The notes: generated from the sequence alone by a model not told the origin. A DNA stretch of 64,000 nt from Saccharopolyspora shandongensis (GCF_900106995.1 NZ_FNOK01000004.1:62001-126000), one strand, 5' to 3'; positions 36,356 through 47,139 are shown, numbered from the stretch's first letter. A program made the numbers and translations.

Positions 36356-37126
36356 CTAGACGTCGTAGGTGCGGTCGGCGGCGACGAGCTCGGTCGGCCC
36401 GTCGAACGCCGCCTTGGCCTCGGCGAGGATCTCCTCGCGGTCCGCCCACGGCACGATGTGCGTGAGCAGCAGGCGGCGGGCCCTGGCCGCCTTCGCCACC
36501 TCGGCCGCCTGGCGGCCGGACAGGTGCACGCCCTCGGGCGCGTCCGGGAAGTCCGCCCAGGACGCCTCCGACAGCAGCACGTCGACGTCCGCGGCGAGCT
36601 CGGTCAGCTGCGAGCACGGCCCGGTATCACCGGTGTAGGCCAGCACTTTGCCCTCGGCCGCCACGCGGAATCCCCACGACGCGCACAGGTGCGCCACCGG
36701 CACCGCCTGCACCTCGAACGGGCCGACGCGAACCGGCTCCGCCGCGATCGGGATGAACTCGAACACATCGGACAGATCGGCCTCGGCCCGCTCGGTCGCG
36801 TCCGGCGCGTAGAGGGCCGCGAACCGCTCCGGGGCGTTCTCGGGCGCGATCACCGGCAACCGGCGCGCGGTCGGGTCGTGCGGCGGGTTCGGGTGGTAGC
36901 GGCGCAGCACCGCCAGCGCGCCGAAGTCCGCGCAGTGGTCCGGGTGCAGGTGGCTGAAGAACACCGCGTCGAGCTGGAACGGGTCGATGAACCGCTGCAT
37001 CGCGCCCAGCGTGCCGTTGCCGAGGTCGAGCGCGATGCGCGTGCCGCCGGACTCCAGCAGGTATCCGGACGACGGCGAGTCCGGGCCGGGAAAGCTGCCG
37101 GAACAACCGAGGATCGTCAGCTTCAT
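36356..37126 (-). CDS. Metallo-beta-lactamase-fold phosphodiesterase (Rv1339-like)
   Basis: A 256-residue MBL-fold hydrolase starting [14 protein letters not shown], with the metal motif H-L-H-P-D-H, a later histidine in V-P-V-A-H-L-C and D-T-G near residue 168. It belongs to the group of Rv1339, reported as an atypical cAMP phosphodiesterase of mycobacteria, and sits in the same place between murI and rph. A tRNase Z-like activity is the alternative. ATG 37126 overlaps the murI stop (ATGA). Confidence 0.85.
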   Translation of the reverse strand: MKLTILGCSGSFPGPDSPSSGYLLESGGTRIALDLGNGTLGAMQRFIDPFQLDAVFFSHLHPDHCADFGALAVLRRYHPNPPHDPTARRLPVIAPENAPERFAALYAPDATERAEADLSDVFEFIPIAAEPVRVGPFEVQAVPVAHLCASWGFRVAAEGKVLAYTGDTGPCSQLTELAADVDVLLSEASWADFPDAPEGVHLSGRQAAEVAKAARARRLLLTHIVPWADREEILAEAKAAFDGPTELVAADRTYDV

Positions 37127-37938
37127 GCGATGGAGCTTGACACGGTGAGCGGCCGAACGGCATCGGCCACCACGGCCGGACCCAGGAAACGAGCCGCCAA
37201 CCGGGCGAACCGGTCCGGCGCGCCGGTGGCGCGGAACTCGTGCTCGGGCACCGTCTCCGGGTCCGCGAGCAGGTCGTTCTCGGTGAGCGCGCGCAGCACG
37301 TCCTTGGCCGTCTCCTCCGCGCTGGAGACCAGCGTCACGTGGTCGCCCATCGCGAGCTGCAGCACACCGGTGAGCATCGGGTAGTGCGTGCAGCCGAGCA
37401 CCAGGGTGTCGACGTCGGCCTGCTGCAGCGGGTCCAGGTAGCTCTGCGCCAGGCCGAGGATCTGCCGGCCGCTGGTGATGCCGCGCTCCACGAACTCCAC
37501 GAAGCGCGGGCACGCGACCGTCGTGAGCGTGATGTCCCGGGCGGCGGTGAACGCGTCGTCGTAGGCGCGGGAATGGATGGTGGCCTTGGTGCCGATCACG
37601 CCGACGCGGCCGTTGCGGGTCGTCGCCACCGCACGCCGCACCGCGGGCAGGACCACCTCCACCACCGGGATGTCGTACCGCTCCCGGGCGTCGCGCAGGC
37701 AGGCCGCCGACGCGGTGTTGCAGGCGATCACCAGCATCTTCACGCCCTCGTCGACCAACGAGTCGGTGATCGCGAGGGTGCGGGCGCGGATCTCGGCCAG
37801 CGGCATCGGGCCGTACGGGGCGTTGGCCGTGTCGCCGACGTAGTGCACCGTTTCGGCCGGCAACTGGTCCATGACCGCGCGGGTCACGGTCAGCCCACCG
37901 AGGCCGGAGTCGAAGATCCCGATCGGGGCGTCAGTCAC
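37123..37938 (-). CDS. murI: Glutamate racemase
   Basis: A 271-residue enzyme that interconverts L- and D-glutamate for peptidoglycan. The two catalytic cysteines are in I-A-C-N-T-A-S-A and L-G-C-T-H-Y-P. The start [12 protein letters not shown] and [11 protein letters not shown] are also diagnostic. GTG 37938 overlaps the rhomboid stop, and its stop overlaps the next ATG, giving a tight rhomboid-murI-PDE chain. Confidence 0.96.
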   Translation of the reverse strand: MTDAPIGIFDSGLGGLTVTRAVMDQLPAETVHYVGDTANAPYGPMPLAEIRARTLAITDSLVDEGVKMLVIACNTASAACLRDARERYDIPVVEVVLPAVRRAVATTRNGRVGVIGTKATIHSRAYDDAFTAARDITLTTVACPRFVEFVERGITSGRQILGLAQSYLDPLQQADVDTLVLGCTHYPMLTGVLQLAMGDHVTLVSSAEETAKDVLRALTENDLLADPETVPEHEFRATGAPDRFARLAARFLGPAVVADAVRPLTVSSSIA

Positions 37939-38564
37939 TCGGCCAGTTTGCCAGGCGCGGGTTCGGCGACCTGCCGACGAGTGCTGCGCGCCACCAACCA
38001 GGCCGCGAGCACCCCGCCCAGCGCGCCGAACAGGTGGCCCTCCCAGGAGATCCCGGGCTGGCCGGGCAGCACGCCCCACAACATGCCGCCCCAGTAGAAG
38101 AACAGCACCAACGCGACCAGGATCTGCGCGAAGCTGCGCTGGAAGAAGCCACGCAGCAGCAGGAACACCATCCAGCCGAAGATCACGCCGGACGCGCCGA
38201 CGTGCACACCGGGTGCGCCGACCAGCCAGGTGCCGATGCCGCCGACGATCCAGACCGTCGCGGTCACCGCGATGAACTGCCGCAGCCCACCGGCCAGCAC
38301 CAGCCAGCCGAGCACCAGGAACGGCAGCGTGTTCGCCCACAGGTGGGCCCACCCGGCGTGCAGCAGCGGCGCCCACAGGATGCCGCCCAGGCCGTCGACG
38401 TCCCGCGGCTCGATGCCGTAGGAGTCGAGGCTCGCGGCAGGGGTCGCGACGTCGTAGAACTCGATGCCGTAGAGCGCCGCGACGGCGATCAGCATCCCGA
38501 CGGCGGCGCGCAGCGGGTTCTGGGGTAGCACTCGCGCCCGGCGGCGTTCAGGCAGTCGGTTCAC
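37935..38564 (-). CDS. Rhomboid-family intramembrane serine protease
   Basis: A 209-residue membrane protease with about six TM segments, equivalent to Rv1337. The catalytic serine is in [10 protein letters not shown] and the histidine in [20 protein letters not shown] lies in TM2, as the family requires. The GTG at 38564 is preceded at 7 nt by TAGCCT, so it is likely leaderless. The start of the long upstream open frame is rejected because it runs through the neighbouring gene. Confidence 0.9.
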   Translation of the reverse strand: MNRLPERRRARVLPQNPLRAAVGMLIAVAALYGIEFYDVATPAASLDSYGIEPRDVDGLGGILWAPLLHAGWAHLWANTLPFLVLGWLVLAGGLRQFIAVTATVWIVGGIGTWLVGAPGVHVGASGVIFGWMVFLLLRGFFQRSFAQILVALVLFFYWGGMLWGVLPGQPGISWEGHLFGALGGVLAAWLVARSTRRQVAEPAPGKLAE

Positions 38565-38571
38565 ACCAACG

Positions 38572-38577
38572 AGGCTA
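38572..38577 (-). promoter_or_regulatory. -10 box for leaderless rhomboid gene
   Basis: TAGCCT on the reverse strand, 7 nt before the GTG start. Confidence 0.4.
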
Positions 38578-38717
38578 CGCGGCGGAGTCCTCCCAGGTCT
38601 CGGGGATGACCCCGAGATTTGCCGTGGTCCGCACGTCACCGGGGCCGAGCCAAGATCAACAGGAGCCGCCCCGGTAAAGTCCCGGATCGTTGTGATCGTC
38701 CCCCCGAAAGGTGACTC

Positions 38718-39548
38718 GTGGGATCCCAGGTCGACATCGCGGTGCCCGCGGAGGCGCGATCCGGACAGGCACCGACCTGGGACGTCGGCACCGACACGCT
38801 GCTCTGGACCGACGCACCCGCCCACACCGCGCACCGCTACGTCCCCGGGCAGGCCGATCACGTGATGGGGCTGCCCCAGCAGGTCGGCGCCGCGAAACCG
38901 CGCAGCCGCGGCGGGCTGGTGCTGCACCTGGCCGAAGGCATCGCCCTGTACGACGCCGGCGGTGAACAGCGCACCTGGCTGGTCTACTGGGCCCGCGACG
39001 GCGTCCGGGCAGGGGCGACGACGATCGACCGCAAGGGCCGGCTGTGGGCGACGACGCTGGGCGCCGGGGGCTGGCTGGCCCGCGTGACGTCGGACGGCGC
39101 GGCGAACATCGCGGTGCCCGACCTGGTCGCCGGGCACGGCATCGGCTGGAGCCCGGACGACACCCGGATGTACCTGTCGGACGGCGCGGCGCGACGCATC
39201 GACGTGCTGGACTTCGACCTCGCCGCCGGTACGGCCGGCAACCGCCGGGCGCTCTGCGACGTCGACGGCGAGCCGGGCGGTCTGTGCGTCGACGACGCGG
39301 GCCGGATCTGGGTCGCGGTTCGCGACCGGGGCGAAGTCCGCTGCTACACCGCGGAAGGCGAGCTGGCGCGAACGATCCCGCTACCGGCGCGCCGCCCGAC
39401 GGACTGCTGCTTCGGCGGCCCGGACCTCACGGACCTGTACGTCACAACGGCCCGCGACGCCGTCCCGGACCCGACCGAGGCGGACGGCGCCCTGCTGATC
39501 CTCCCGAACACCGGCACCGGCAACCGCCCCTTCGCCTTCACCGGCTGA
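38718..39548 (+). CDS. SMP-30/gluconolactonase-like beta-propeller protein
   Basis: A 276-residue cytosolic protein of the SMP-30/LRE family (PF08450), predicted lactonase. Propeller features are A-P-T-W-D with L-L-W-T-D, A-T-T-I-D-R-K-G-R-L-W, H-G-I-G-W-S-P-D-D-T-R-M-Y and C-V-D-D-A-G-R-I-W-V-A. The usual metal glutamate near the N-terminus (x-E-G-P-x-W) is here Q-A-P-T-W, so the metal site may be altered. GTG 38718 has GAAAGGTG upstream. It is divergent from the rhomboid gene and lies within a block otherwise conserved with mycobacteria. Confidence 0.72.
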   Translation: MGSQVDIAVPAEARSGQAPTWDVGTDTLLWTDAPAHTAHRYVPGQADHVMGLPQQVGAAKPRSRGGLVLHLAEGIALYDAGGEQRTWLVYWARDGVRAGATTIDRKGRLWATTLGAGGWLARVTSDGAANIAVPDLVAGHGIGWSPDDTRMYLSDGAARRIDVLDFDLAAGTAGNRRALCDVDGEPGGLCVDDAGRIWVAVRDRGEVRCYTAEGELARTIPLPARRPTDCCFGGPDLTDLYVTTARDAVPDPTEADGALLILPNTGTGNRPFAFTG

Positions 39549-39751
39549 CCTGCCCGACTTTCCATTTTCGAGGCGACCGGGCCCAGGTCGAGCGGCAGCC
39601 CGTCGCGCTCGCAGCACACCGAGATCGCCGGCGCGCGCTGGTGTCAATACCTCGCTGGTCTTGATGTCGCGCGACCGCGGGGAGACTCCGCCGGCCGCTC
39701 GCGGCGGAATCGTGGTGGTCACCAGTCGCGTCAGTGGGCCGCGGCGCTTCG

Positions 39752-40654
39752 ATGGGATTCGAGTTGACTGCCGAAAAACCACTACTCCGAACCGGGATGG
39801 CCGCGTGCGTCGCCGTGGTCGTGGCCGCAGCGGTGCGGCCGTGGATCCCGGAACTTCCCGAAGATCTCGACTACGCGCGGCATTACGGCTACACGACGCC
39901 GATCTGGATCACCCTGGCCGGTGCCGGCGCGGGCATCGCCGCGATGACCGTGTTGACCACCTGGCGGCGGCGCGTCGGGCTCGTCCTGGCGTCGGTGGCT
40001 GCGTTCCTGCTGCTCTGGACCTCCGGTGGTCTCGTGCTCGACGGCTTCCGCGCGTTCTTCAACCTGACCGGGATCCCGGCGGGCACGTTCTCCGTGGTGG
40101 ACTGGCGTGGCGCGGCCGTCCGGGCTGCTGCCCTCGGCGCAGCCGCGGTACTCGTCGCGGTCCTGCTGGCCGACCGGAAGAATCGCGTGGCAGGCGGGGC
40201 TTGGCTGGGCTACACCGCATGCGCGCTGGCTTTCGTCTACCCGTTGCTGAAGATCTACTGGGCCGCCGGCGGCGCTTTCCTCCGGCCGGCCGGATACGAC
40301 GAGACGCTGCCGGTCGCCGAGATGATCATGCTGGTCGGCGGTGGTGTGCTGTCGTTGCTGCTGGTGCAGCGCTGGGGCCGGGTGCTGCCGAGCTGGCTGC
40401 CGCTGGTCGGCGAGCACTCGGTGCCCCGTTTGTTGCCGATCACGACGGGCTGGCTGGTCAGCGCGGTGCTGCTCAACCAGGGGCTGCTGCCGGTCTTCGG
40501 GCTGCTCAACTCGGCGCTGCTGCGAACTCGGCCGGTGTTCGTCGACGCCGGAGCCTCGGTGTGGGCGGTGGGCGTGGTCTACCTGGGTTGGGCGCTGTTC
40601 GGCCTGGCGTTGGCCGGTGCGACTCTCGCCTACCAGCAGCAGACCCGGCGATAG
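39752..40654 (+). CDS. Polytopic membrane protein, function unknown
   Basis: A 300-residue protein with about eight hydrophobic segments alternating with short polar loops, and no signal peptide. No family is recognised. It ends 9 bp before the histidine kinase start, so it is probably part of that two-component locus, either as a membrane sensor or accessory protein or as the regulated product. The ATG at 39752 is favoured over the GTG/ATG a few codons upstream because it gives a short polar N-terminus before TM1, but no clear RBS is seen. The 203 bp before it hold nothing I can assign. Confidence 0.65.
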   Translation: MGFELTAEKPLLRTGMAACVAVVVAAAVRPWIPELPEDLDYARHYGYTTPIWITLAGAGAGIAAMTVLTTWRRRVGLVLASVAAFLLLWTSGGLVLDGFRAFFNLTGIPAGTFSVVDWRGAAVRAAALGAAAVLVAVLLADRKNRVAGGAWLGYTACALAFVYPLLKIYWAAGGAFLRPAGYDETLPVAEMIMLVGGGVLSLLLVQRWGRVLPSWLPLVGEHSVPRLLPITTGWLVSAVLLNQGLLPVFGLLNSALLRTRPVFVDAGASVWAVGVVYLGWALFGLALAGATLAYQQQTRR

Positions 40655-40657
40655 CTT
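40652..40657 (+). promoter_or_regulatory. -10-like box 6 nt before the histidine kinase start
   Basis: TAGCTT overlaps the stop codon of the preceding gene and lies 6 nt before ATG 40664. It would give a leaderless transcript. Confidence 0.3.
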
Positions 40658-40663
40658 GCTCGC

Positions 40664-41824
40664 ATGTGGCTGGAACGTTTCGGCACCTGGTGCCGTTCGC
40701 ATCCGCGGTGGACGGAAACGATGTTCGCCGGCGGCCTCGGCATCGTGCTGGGAGGCCCGTCGCTGCTGATGGCCATCAGCAGCGTGCCGTGGCCGGGATC
40801 CGGGGTGCTGACCGCGGCGATCACGGTCGCGCACGCCGCGTTGGCCGCACGGCGGGCCGCACCGCTGGGCTCGTTCGTCGTGGTCTGCCTCGCGGTCGCG
40901 GCGCAGGCTCTGGTCACCGGCTTCTTCCTGATCTTCCCGTCGGTGCTGGTGTTCCCGCTGTCGCTCTATTCGCACACCGCGCACGGCCGGCACCCGGCGC
41001 TCGGCCCGATCGCGGGAGCCGCCGGAGCCGCGCTCGTGACCTTCCGCTTCGTGCACGACCCGAGCGTGACGGCGATCATGCGGCCGAGCGCGTGGTTGCT
41101 GGCCGCGCTGTTGATGACGATCGTCGTCGCTGCCTGGAGCTTGGGGTTGTTCCGCCGCACCCAGCTCGCCTACATCGCAGTGCTGAAGGAACGAGCCGTC
41201 GACGCGGCCCAGCGGGCGACGCTCGACGAACGGGCCCGGATCGCGCGGGACGTCCACGACGTGCTGGCGCACTCCATGGCGGTGATCGTCAGCCAGGCCA
41301 AGGGCGGGCAGTACGCCACCGATCGTGCGCCGCAGGCCTTGGGAGTGATCGAGGAGACCGGCCGGCAGGCGCTGACCGATCTGCGCGGGCTGGTCGGGGT
41401 GCTGCGCACCGGCCCGGCCGAGTCGGTGCCGCAGCCGACCCTGCGCGACGTGCCGGAACTCGTCGCGCAGATGCGCCGGACATTGCCGGATGTCACGTGC
41501 ACCGAACGCGGCTCGGCGCGCCCGCTCAGCCCCGCCGCGGAGCTCGCCGCCTACCGGGTCGTGCAGGAAGCGTTGACCAACACGCTCAAACACGCGGGCG
41601 GCGGCACGCGGGTGCGGATCGAGTTCCGGTGGTCGGACACCGAACTCGTGCTCGTGGTGCGCGATGATGGCCGGGTCGGGGTTTGCGGGCCGGGCGGCAA
41701 GGGCCTGATCGGGATGCGCGAACGGCTCGCCGTGGTCGATGGGTCGATCACCGCGGGCGCGCACCGGGAAGGGGGATTCGTGGTCGAGGCGAGACTGCCT
41801 TACCCGGTTGGTGAGCGGTCGTGA
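40664..41824 (+). CDS. NarL-type sensor histidine kinase (HisKA_3)
   Basis: A 386-residue membrane kinase. Several TM segments fill residues about 20-165. The dimerisation/phosphoacceptor helix follows (E-R-A-R-I-A-R-D-V-H-D-V-L-A-H, phospho-His in R-D-V-H-D), then a HATPase_c domain with Q-E-A-L-T-N-T-L-K-H-A and G-K-G-L-I-G-M-R-E-R-L. This is the DesK/NarX class common in actinomycetes. The stop overlaps the response regulator's GTG (GTGA), so the two are coupled. The ligand is unknown. Confidence 0.9.
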   Translation: MWLERFGTWCRSHPRWTETMFAGGLGIVLGGPSLLMAISSVPWPGSGVLTAAITVAHAALAARRAAPLGSFVVVCLAVAAQALVTGFFLIFPSVLVFPLSLYSHTAHGRHPALGPIAGAAGAALVTFRFVHDPSVTAIMRPSAWLLAALLMTIVVAAWSLGLFRRTQLAYIAVLKERAVDAAQRATLDERARIARDVHDVLAHSMAVIVSQAKGGQYATDRAPQALGVIEETGRQALTDLRGLVGVLRTGPAESVPQPTLRDVPELVAQMRRTLPDVTCTERGSARPLSPAAELAAYRVVQEALTNTLKHAGGGTRVRIEFRWSDTELVLVVRDDGRVGVCGPGGKGLIGMRERLAVVDGSITAGAHREGGFVVEARLPYPVGERS

Positions 41825-42483
41825 CGATCCGGGTTTTCCTCGTCGACGACCAGGAACTGGTGCGGACCGGGTGCGCGATGGTGATCGACGCCCAAGCGGA
41901 CATGGCGGTGGCGGGCGAGGCGGCCGACGGCAGCGCGGCGCTGTCCCGGCTGTCCGCCGAAACCGCCGACGTGCTGCTGGTCGACGTGCGGATGCCTCGA
42001 ATGGACGGCGTCGAGTTCACCGAACGCCTGCACCGTCGGGACGGCCCGGTGCCCAAGGTCATCATCCTGACCACCTTCGACCTCGACGAGTACGCCTTCG
42101 CGGCGTTGCGCGCGGGTGCCAGCGGATTCCTGCTCAAGGACGGGCCCGCCGAGGAGATGCTGCAGGCCATCCGCACCGTGCACCGCGGCGATGCCGTGAT
42201 CGCGCCGTCCACCACTCGGCGGCTCATCTCGCACGTCGCCCCGGGCCTGCCCAAGCCCGGCGGCGACGTGCTGGCCGCGCTCACCTGTCGCGAGCGCGAG
42301 GTGCTGCTGCTGGTCGCGCGCGGTGCTTCCAATGCTGAAATCGGCGCGGAGCTCTTCCTGTCCGAAGGGACGGTGAAGACCCACGTGGGCCGGATTCTGC
42401 ACAAACTCGGCCTGCGGGACCGGATCCACGCCGTCGTCTGGGCCTACGAGAACGGCGTGCTGCGGCCCGGGCAGGACGGCTGA
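41821..42483 (+). CDS. NarL/LuxR-type response regulator
   Basis: A 220-residue protein. The receiver domain has the acidic pair in F-L-V-D-D-Q and the phospho-Asp in V-L-L-V-D-V-R-M-P. The LuxR-type HTH in the last 65 residues has L-T-C-R-E-R-E-V-L-L-L-V-A-R-G-A-S-N and E-G-T-V-K-T-H-V. It is the cognate partner of the upstream kinase. The targets cannot be read here, but the upstream membrane protein is a candidate. Confidence 0.93.
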   Translation: MTIRVFLVDDQELVRTGCAMVIDAQADMAVAGEAADGSAALSRLSAETADVLLVDVRMPRMDGVEFTERLHRRDGPVPKVIILTTFDLDEYAFAALRAGASGFLLKDGPAEEMLQAIRTVHRGDAVIAPSTTRRLISHVAPGLPKPGGDVLAALTCREREVLLLVARGASNAEIGAELFLSEGTVKTHVGRILHKLGLRDRIHAVVWAYENGVLRPGQDG

Positions 42484-42500
42484 CCCGTCGAAACCCGAAA

Positions 42501-42537
42501 CGTCGGGCGATGCCGGTCGGATCGGTATCGCCCGACG
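42501..42537. terminator. Hairpin between convergent response regulator and cysM
   Basis: Perfect 11-bp arms CGTCGGGCGAT (42501-42511) and ATCGCCCGACG (42527-42537), placed between two converging stop codons. Confidence 0.8.
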
Positions 42538-42546
42538 ACACGGGAG

Positions 42547-43695
<1,149 letters not shown>

Positions 43696-43974
43696 TTAGC
43701 GCGCGCCGCCGGCGACGGCCGGGAGGATGGTGACGCTGTCGCCGTCGGCGACCTTGGCCTCCAGGCCACCCGCGAAGCGCACGTCCTCGTCGTTGACGTA
43801 GACGTTGACGAAGCGGTGCAGATTGCCTTCCTTGACCAGGCGGTCCTTCAGGCCGTTGAAGTTGGTGTCGAGGTCGTTGATCACCTCGGCCACGGTGTTG
43901 CCCTTGGCCTCGACGGACTTCTCGCCGCCGGTGTGGGTGCGCAGGATGGTGGGGATCGAAACCTTGATTGCCAT
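43696..43974 (-). CDS. cysO: Ubiquitin-like sulfur carrier CysO, with C-terminal GGAR
   Basis: A 92-residue MoaD/ThiS-fold protein (V-S-I-P-T-I-L-R-T-H-T-G-G-E, G-D-S-V-T-I-L-P-A-V-A-G-G) that carries sulfide as a C-terminal thiocarboxylate to CysM. As I recall, mycobacterial CysO ends at the diglycine. Here the codons for Ala and Arg follow before TAA, so the glycine carboxylate is not exposed in the primary product and the tail would have to be trimmed. ATG 43974 has AGGAGGTTCC upstream. It lies between mec and cysM in the usual order. Confidence 0.93.
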   Translation of the reverse strand: MAIKVSIPTILRTHTGGEKSVEAKGNTVAEVINDLDTNFNGLKDRLVKEGNLHRFVNVYVNDEDVRFAGGLEAKVADGDSVTILPAVAGGAR

Positions 43975-44043
43975 TGGGGAACCTCCTGTCCACGAAGGAC
44001 TTCGTTGGGATCGGGACGCGAACACTGGTGGGCGAGCCGCGGC

Positions 44044-44508
44044 TCAGTCGAGGTCGGGGACCTCGTCGGCACCGGTGTGGGCGAACATGTACGACTCCAC
44101 GACCTCCACCGGCTCCTCGGTCACAGAGCCGTCGAGGATCCGGTAGGAACGCAGCTCATGGGTCTTCGGGTCCCGGGTGGACACGAGCACGTAGTGCGCG
44201 TTGGGCTCCGAGGCGTAGGAGACGTCCGTGCGCGATGGGTACGCCTCGGTCGAGGTGTGCGAGTGGTAGATGACCACCGGCTCCTCGTCCCGCTCGTCCA
44301 TCTCGCGCCACACCTTCAGCTGTTCGGCGGAGTCGAACCGGTAGAAGGTGGGCGAACGCTCGGCGTTGATCATCTCGATCAGGCGTGTCGGGCGGTCCGA
44401 CCCTTCCGGGCCGGTAATCACGCCGCACGCCTCGTCCGGGTGGTCCCGTCGGGCATGCGCGACCATCGCATCGACCAGGTCGCGTCGGATCACCAGCACA
44501 GCAACCAT
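44044..44508 (-). CDS. mec: JAMM/MPN+ metalloprotease Mec
   Basis: A 154-residue zinc peptidase with the JAMM motif H-S-H-T-S-T-E-A-Y-P-S-R-T-D (H-x-H-x7-S-x2-D) and an upstream acidic residue in D-E-A-C-G-V. Mec (Rv1334) releases cysteine from the CysO-cysteine adduct. In this genome it is also a candidate for trimming the two residues after the CysO diglycine. ATG 44508 is chosen because the family begins about four residues before V-I-R-R-D-L. The upstream extension has no RBS support. Confidence 0.92.
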   Translation of the reverse strand: MVAVLVIRRDLVDAMVAHARRDHPDEACGVITGPEGSDRPTRLIEMINAERSPTFYRFDSAEQLKVWREMDERDEEPVVIYHSHTSTEAYPSRTDVSYASEPNAHYVLVSTRDPKTHELRSYRILDGSVTEEPVEVVESYMFAHTGADEVPDLD

Positions 44509-44597
44509 CCTAGTAGGTGGGGCACCGGCCTCCCACGATGTGGAAGATCCCGCTACCGGTGCGGCTTCGTCGGGCGAAAACGCAGGTACACGATGAT

Positions 44598-45629
44598 TCA
44601 TTCCCGCGCCGAGGGGTAGAGCTCCGTGTAGGAAGTCACCTCATCGACCGGTTCGGCGGCCAGCACGCCGCGCACGATCGCGCGCGCGACGACGTCGGCC
44701 GCGACCGCGCACACCGCGTCCAGCCGCGCCGCCCAATCCGGCTCGCCCGGCGCGGGCAGGGCGGCTCCGGTGCCGGTGGCCAGCGCGAACATCGTGTCGC
44801 CGTCGACCAGGAGGTGCGCGGGCCGGACGGTGCGGGCCAGCCCGTCCTGCGCGGCGACCGCCAGCCGCCGGCACTCGGCCTTCGACAGCTTCAGATCGGT
44901 GGCGACCACGCCGATCGTGGTGTTCAGCGGCCGCTCGATCGGGCCGTGCCGCCCGGGGCGCTTGCCGAACAGCCGCCGGCCCGCTTCGACCTCGGCGGGA
45001 TCGGGCGGGCGCAGGCCGGGCGTCGGGATCCACGGCAGCCCGGTGTCGGGGTCGATCGCCGAGCCGGCCGCGTTGACCGCCACCAGGGCGCCGACGGTGG
45101 TGCCGTCGTCCAGCACGGCGCTGGCCGTGCCGATGCCGCCCTTCACGGTGCCCACGACCGCGCCGGTGCCCGCGCCGACGTTGCCCTCCCTGGCCTCGGT
45201 GCGGGTCGCGTTCTCGCAGGCCCGGTGGCCGAACCCGGCGTCGGGCCGGTTGCCCCAGTCGCTCATCGGCACGTCGAAGATGACCGCGCCCGGCACCACC
45301 GGAACCACGTGCGACGGATCGGCGCCGACCCGCACGCCGTGCCCGCGCTCGCCGAGCCAGCGCATCACCCCGTCGGCCGCCGCCAGGCCGTAGGCGCTGC
45401 CGCCGGTGAGGACCACGCCGTGCACCTGCTGCACCAGGTGGCTGGGTTCGAGCACGTCCGTCTCGCGGGTTCCGGGGCCGCCGCCGCGCACGTCCACCGC
45501 CGCTGTCGCGCCCTCCGGCACCAAGACCACGCTGGTGCCGGTGGCCCAGTGCTCGTCGAGCCGCTGTTCGTGCCCGACCCGCACCCCGTCGACGTCGACG
45601 ATCGCGTCGAGCCCTCCCGATCGCAGCAT
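44598..45629 (-). CDS. P1-family (DmpA/S58) N-terminal nucleophile hydrolase
   Basis: A 343-residue self-processing aminopeptidase/amidase family member, equivalent to Rv1333. The autocleavage site with the predicted Thr nucleophile is P-L-N-T-T-I-G-V-V-A-T-D. G-G-S-A-Y-G-L-A-A-A-D-G and G-N-V-G-A-G-T-G-A are conserved substrate-pocket segments. It would split into about 240- and 100-residue chains. The physiological substrate is unknown. It lies 89 bp before the mec start on the same strand, in the mycobacterial gene order. Confidence 0.88.
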   Translation of the reverse strand: MLRSGGLDAIVDVDGVRVGHEQRLDEHWATGTSVVLVPEGATAAVDVRGGGPGTRETDVLEPSHLVQQVHGVVLTGGSAYGLAAADGVMRWLGERGHGVRVGADPSHVVPVVPGAVIFDVPMSDWGNRPDAGFGHRACENATRTEAREGNVGAGTGAVVGTVKGGIGTASAVLDDGTTVGALVAVNAAGSAIDPDTGLPWIPTPGLRPPDPAEVEAGRRLFGKRPGRHGPIERPLNTTIGVVATDLKLSKAECRRLAVAAQDGLARTVRPAHLLVDGDTMFALATGTGAALPAPGEPDWAARLDAVCAVAADVVARAIVRGVLAAEPVDEVTSYTELYPSARE

Positions 45630-45783
45630 TCCGACAGGTTCCTCTCGTCCGGGTTACTCGCCGACCGCACAGCGTGATCGACCACGTTGGCATCACGTTA
45701 ACCGGACGTAAAGGAAACGCCGCCGTTCTTGTTGTCGACCCCCCGCCTCCGCACTGTGAGTCCGTTCACTAGGAGGAGGACGG

Positions 45784-47094
45784 ATGTCAACTGAGGTGCA
45801 CGGCCGCGACGTTGCGGCGCGCTCCGGTGGCGAGCGCCGGGTGGTCGCCAACGTCATTCGCGGCTCGATCGGCAACCTGATCGAGTGGTACGACTGGTAC
45901 GCCTACACCGCGTTCAGCGTGTACTTCGCGGCGGCGTTCTTCCCGAAGGGCGACCTGACCGCCCAGCTGCTCAACACTGCGGGCGTGTTCGCCATCGGCT
46001 TCCTGATGCGCCCGCTCGGCGGCTGGCTACTCGGCCGCTACGCGGACCGCTTCGGCCGCCGCGCCGCGCTGACGCTCTCGGTGACGCTGATGGCCTGCGG
46101 CTCGCTGGTGATCGCGCTGACGCCGGGCTACAACACGATCGGCCTCGCCGCGCCGCTGCTGCTCGTCTTCGCGCGGCTGGTGCAGGGCCTCTCGGTCGGC
46201 GGCGAGTACGCGACGTCGGCGACGTACCTGTCGGAGGTCGCCACCGCGAGCAAGCGCGGCTTCTACTCCAGCTTCCAGTACGTGACGCTCGTCGCCGGGC
46301 AGCTCACCGCGCTGGGCGTGCAGATCCTGCTGCTCATGGTGCTCACCAACGAGCAGATGGATTCGTGGGGCTGGCGGATCCCGTTCGCGATCGGCGCGGT
46401 CGGCGCGGTGATCGTGATGTGGCTGCGCCGCGGCATGGACGAGACCGAGAGCTACAAGAAGGCCTCGGAGGGCAACCAGTCGCGCGGCACCGTCAAGGCG
46501 CTGCTGCAGCACCCCAAGGAGTGCCTGCTCGTCGTCGGCCTGACCCTCGGCGGCACCGTGGCGTTCTACACGTACACGACCTACCTGCAGAAGTACATGG
46601 TGGCGACCTCGGGCATCGACAAGGGCACCGTCGCCTGGATCAACTTCCTGGCGCTGCTGGTGTTCCTGTTCCTCCAGCCGCTGGCGGGCGCGCTGTCGGA
46701 CCGCATCGGCCGCCGCTGGCTGCTGCTCACCTTCGGCGTCCTGGGCACCGTGCTGACCGTGCCGATCATGACGCTGCTCGGCTCGACGCAGGACCCGGTC
46801 ATGGCGTTCGCGCTGATGCTGGGCGGCCTGGTGATCGTCACCGGCTACACCTCGATCAACGCGATCGTGAAGGCGGAGCTGTTCCCGACCAACATCCGCG
46901 CGCTCGGCGTCGGCCTGCCCTACGCGCTGACGGTGGCGATCTTCGGCGGCACCTCGGAATACGTGGCGCTGTGGCTGAAGCAGGCGGGCATGGAGCAGGT
47001 GTTCTTCTGGTACGTCTCGGGCTGCGTGCTGATCTCGCTGATCGTGTACCTGCGGATGCGCGAGACGTCGAAGGACTCCCGTATGGAGGGCTGA
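45784..47094 (+). CDS. MHS-family MFS transporter (KgtP/ProP-like)
   Basis: A 436-residue 12-TM symporter. N-terminal family markers are N-L-I-E-W-Y-D-W-Y-A-Y, R-P-L-G-G-W-L-L-G-R-Y-A-D-R-F-G-R-R and Q-G-L-S-V-G-G-E-Y. MHS proteins import 2-oxoglutarate, citrate, proline/betaine or aromatic acids with protons. The next three genes are a TctDE-like two-component system and a TAXI binding protein, which points to a carboxylate as substrate. ATG 45784 has GGAGGAGG upstream. The 154 bp before it hold the divergent promoters. Confidence 0.9.
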   Translation: MSTEVHGRDVAARSGGERRVVANVIRGSIGNLIEWYDWYAYTAFSVYFAAAFFPKGDLTAQLLNTAGVFAIGFLMRPLGGWLLGRYADRFGRRAALTLSVTLMACGSLVIALTPGYNTIGLAAPLLLVFARLVQGLSVGGEYATSATYLSEVATASKRGFYSSFQYVTLVAGQLTALGVQILLLMVLTNEQMDSWGWRIPFAIGAVGAVIVMWLRRGMDETESYKKASEGNQSRGTVKALLQHPKECLLVVGLTLGGTVAFYTYTTYLQKYMVATSGIDKGTVAWINFLALLVFLFLQPLAGALSDRIGRRWLLLTFGVLGTVLTVPIMTLLGSTQDPVMAFALMLGGLVIVTGYTSINAIVKAELFPTNIRALGVGLPYALTVAIFGGTSEYVALWLKQAGMEQVFFWYVSGCVLISLIVYLRMRETSKDSRMEG

Positions 47095-47139
47095 TCCGGC
47101 GCGCCGCCATACTCGGGGCGGAGCTTTCGGAGGTGGCTG

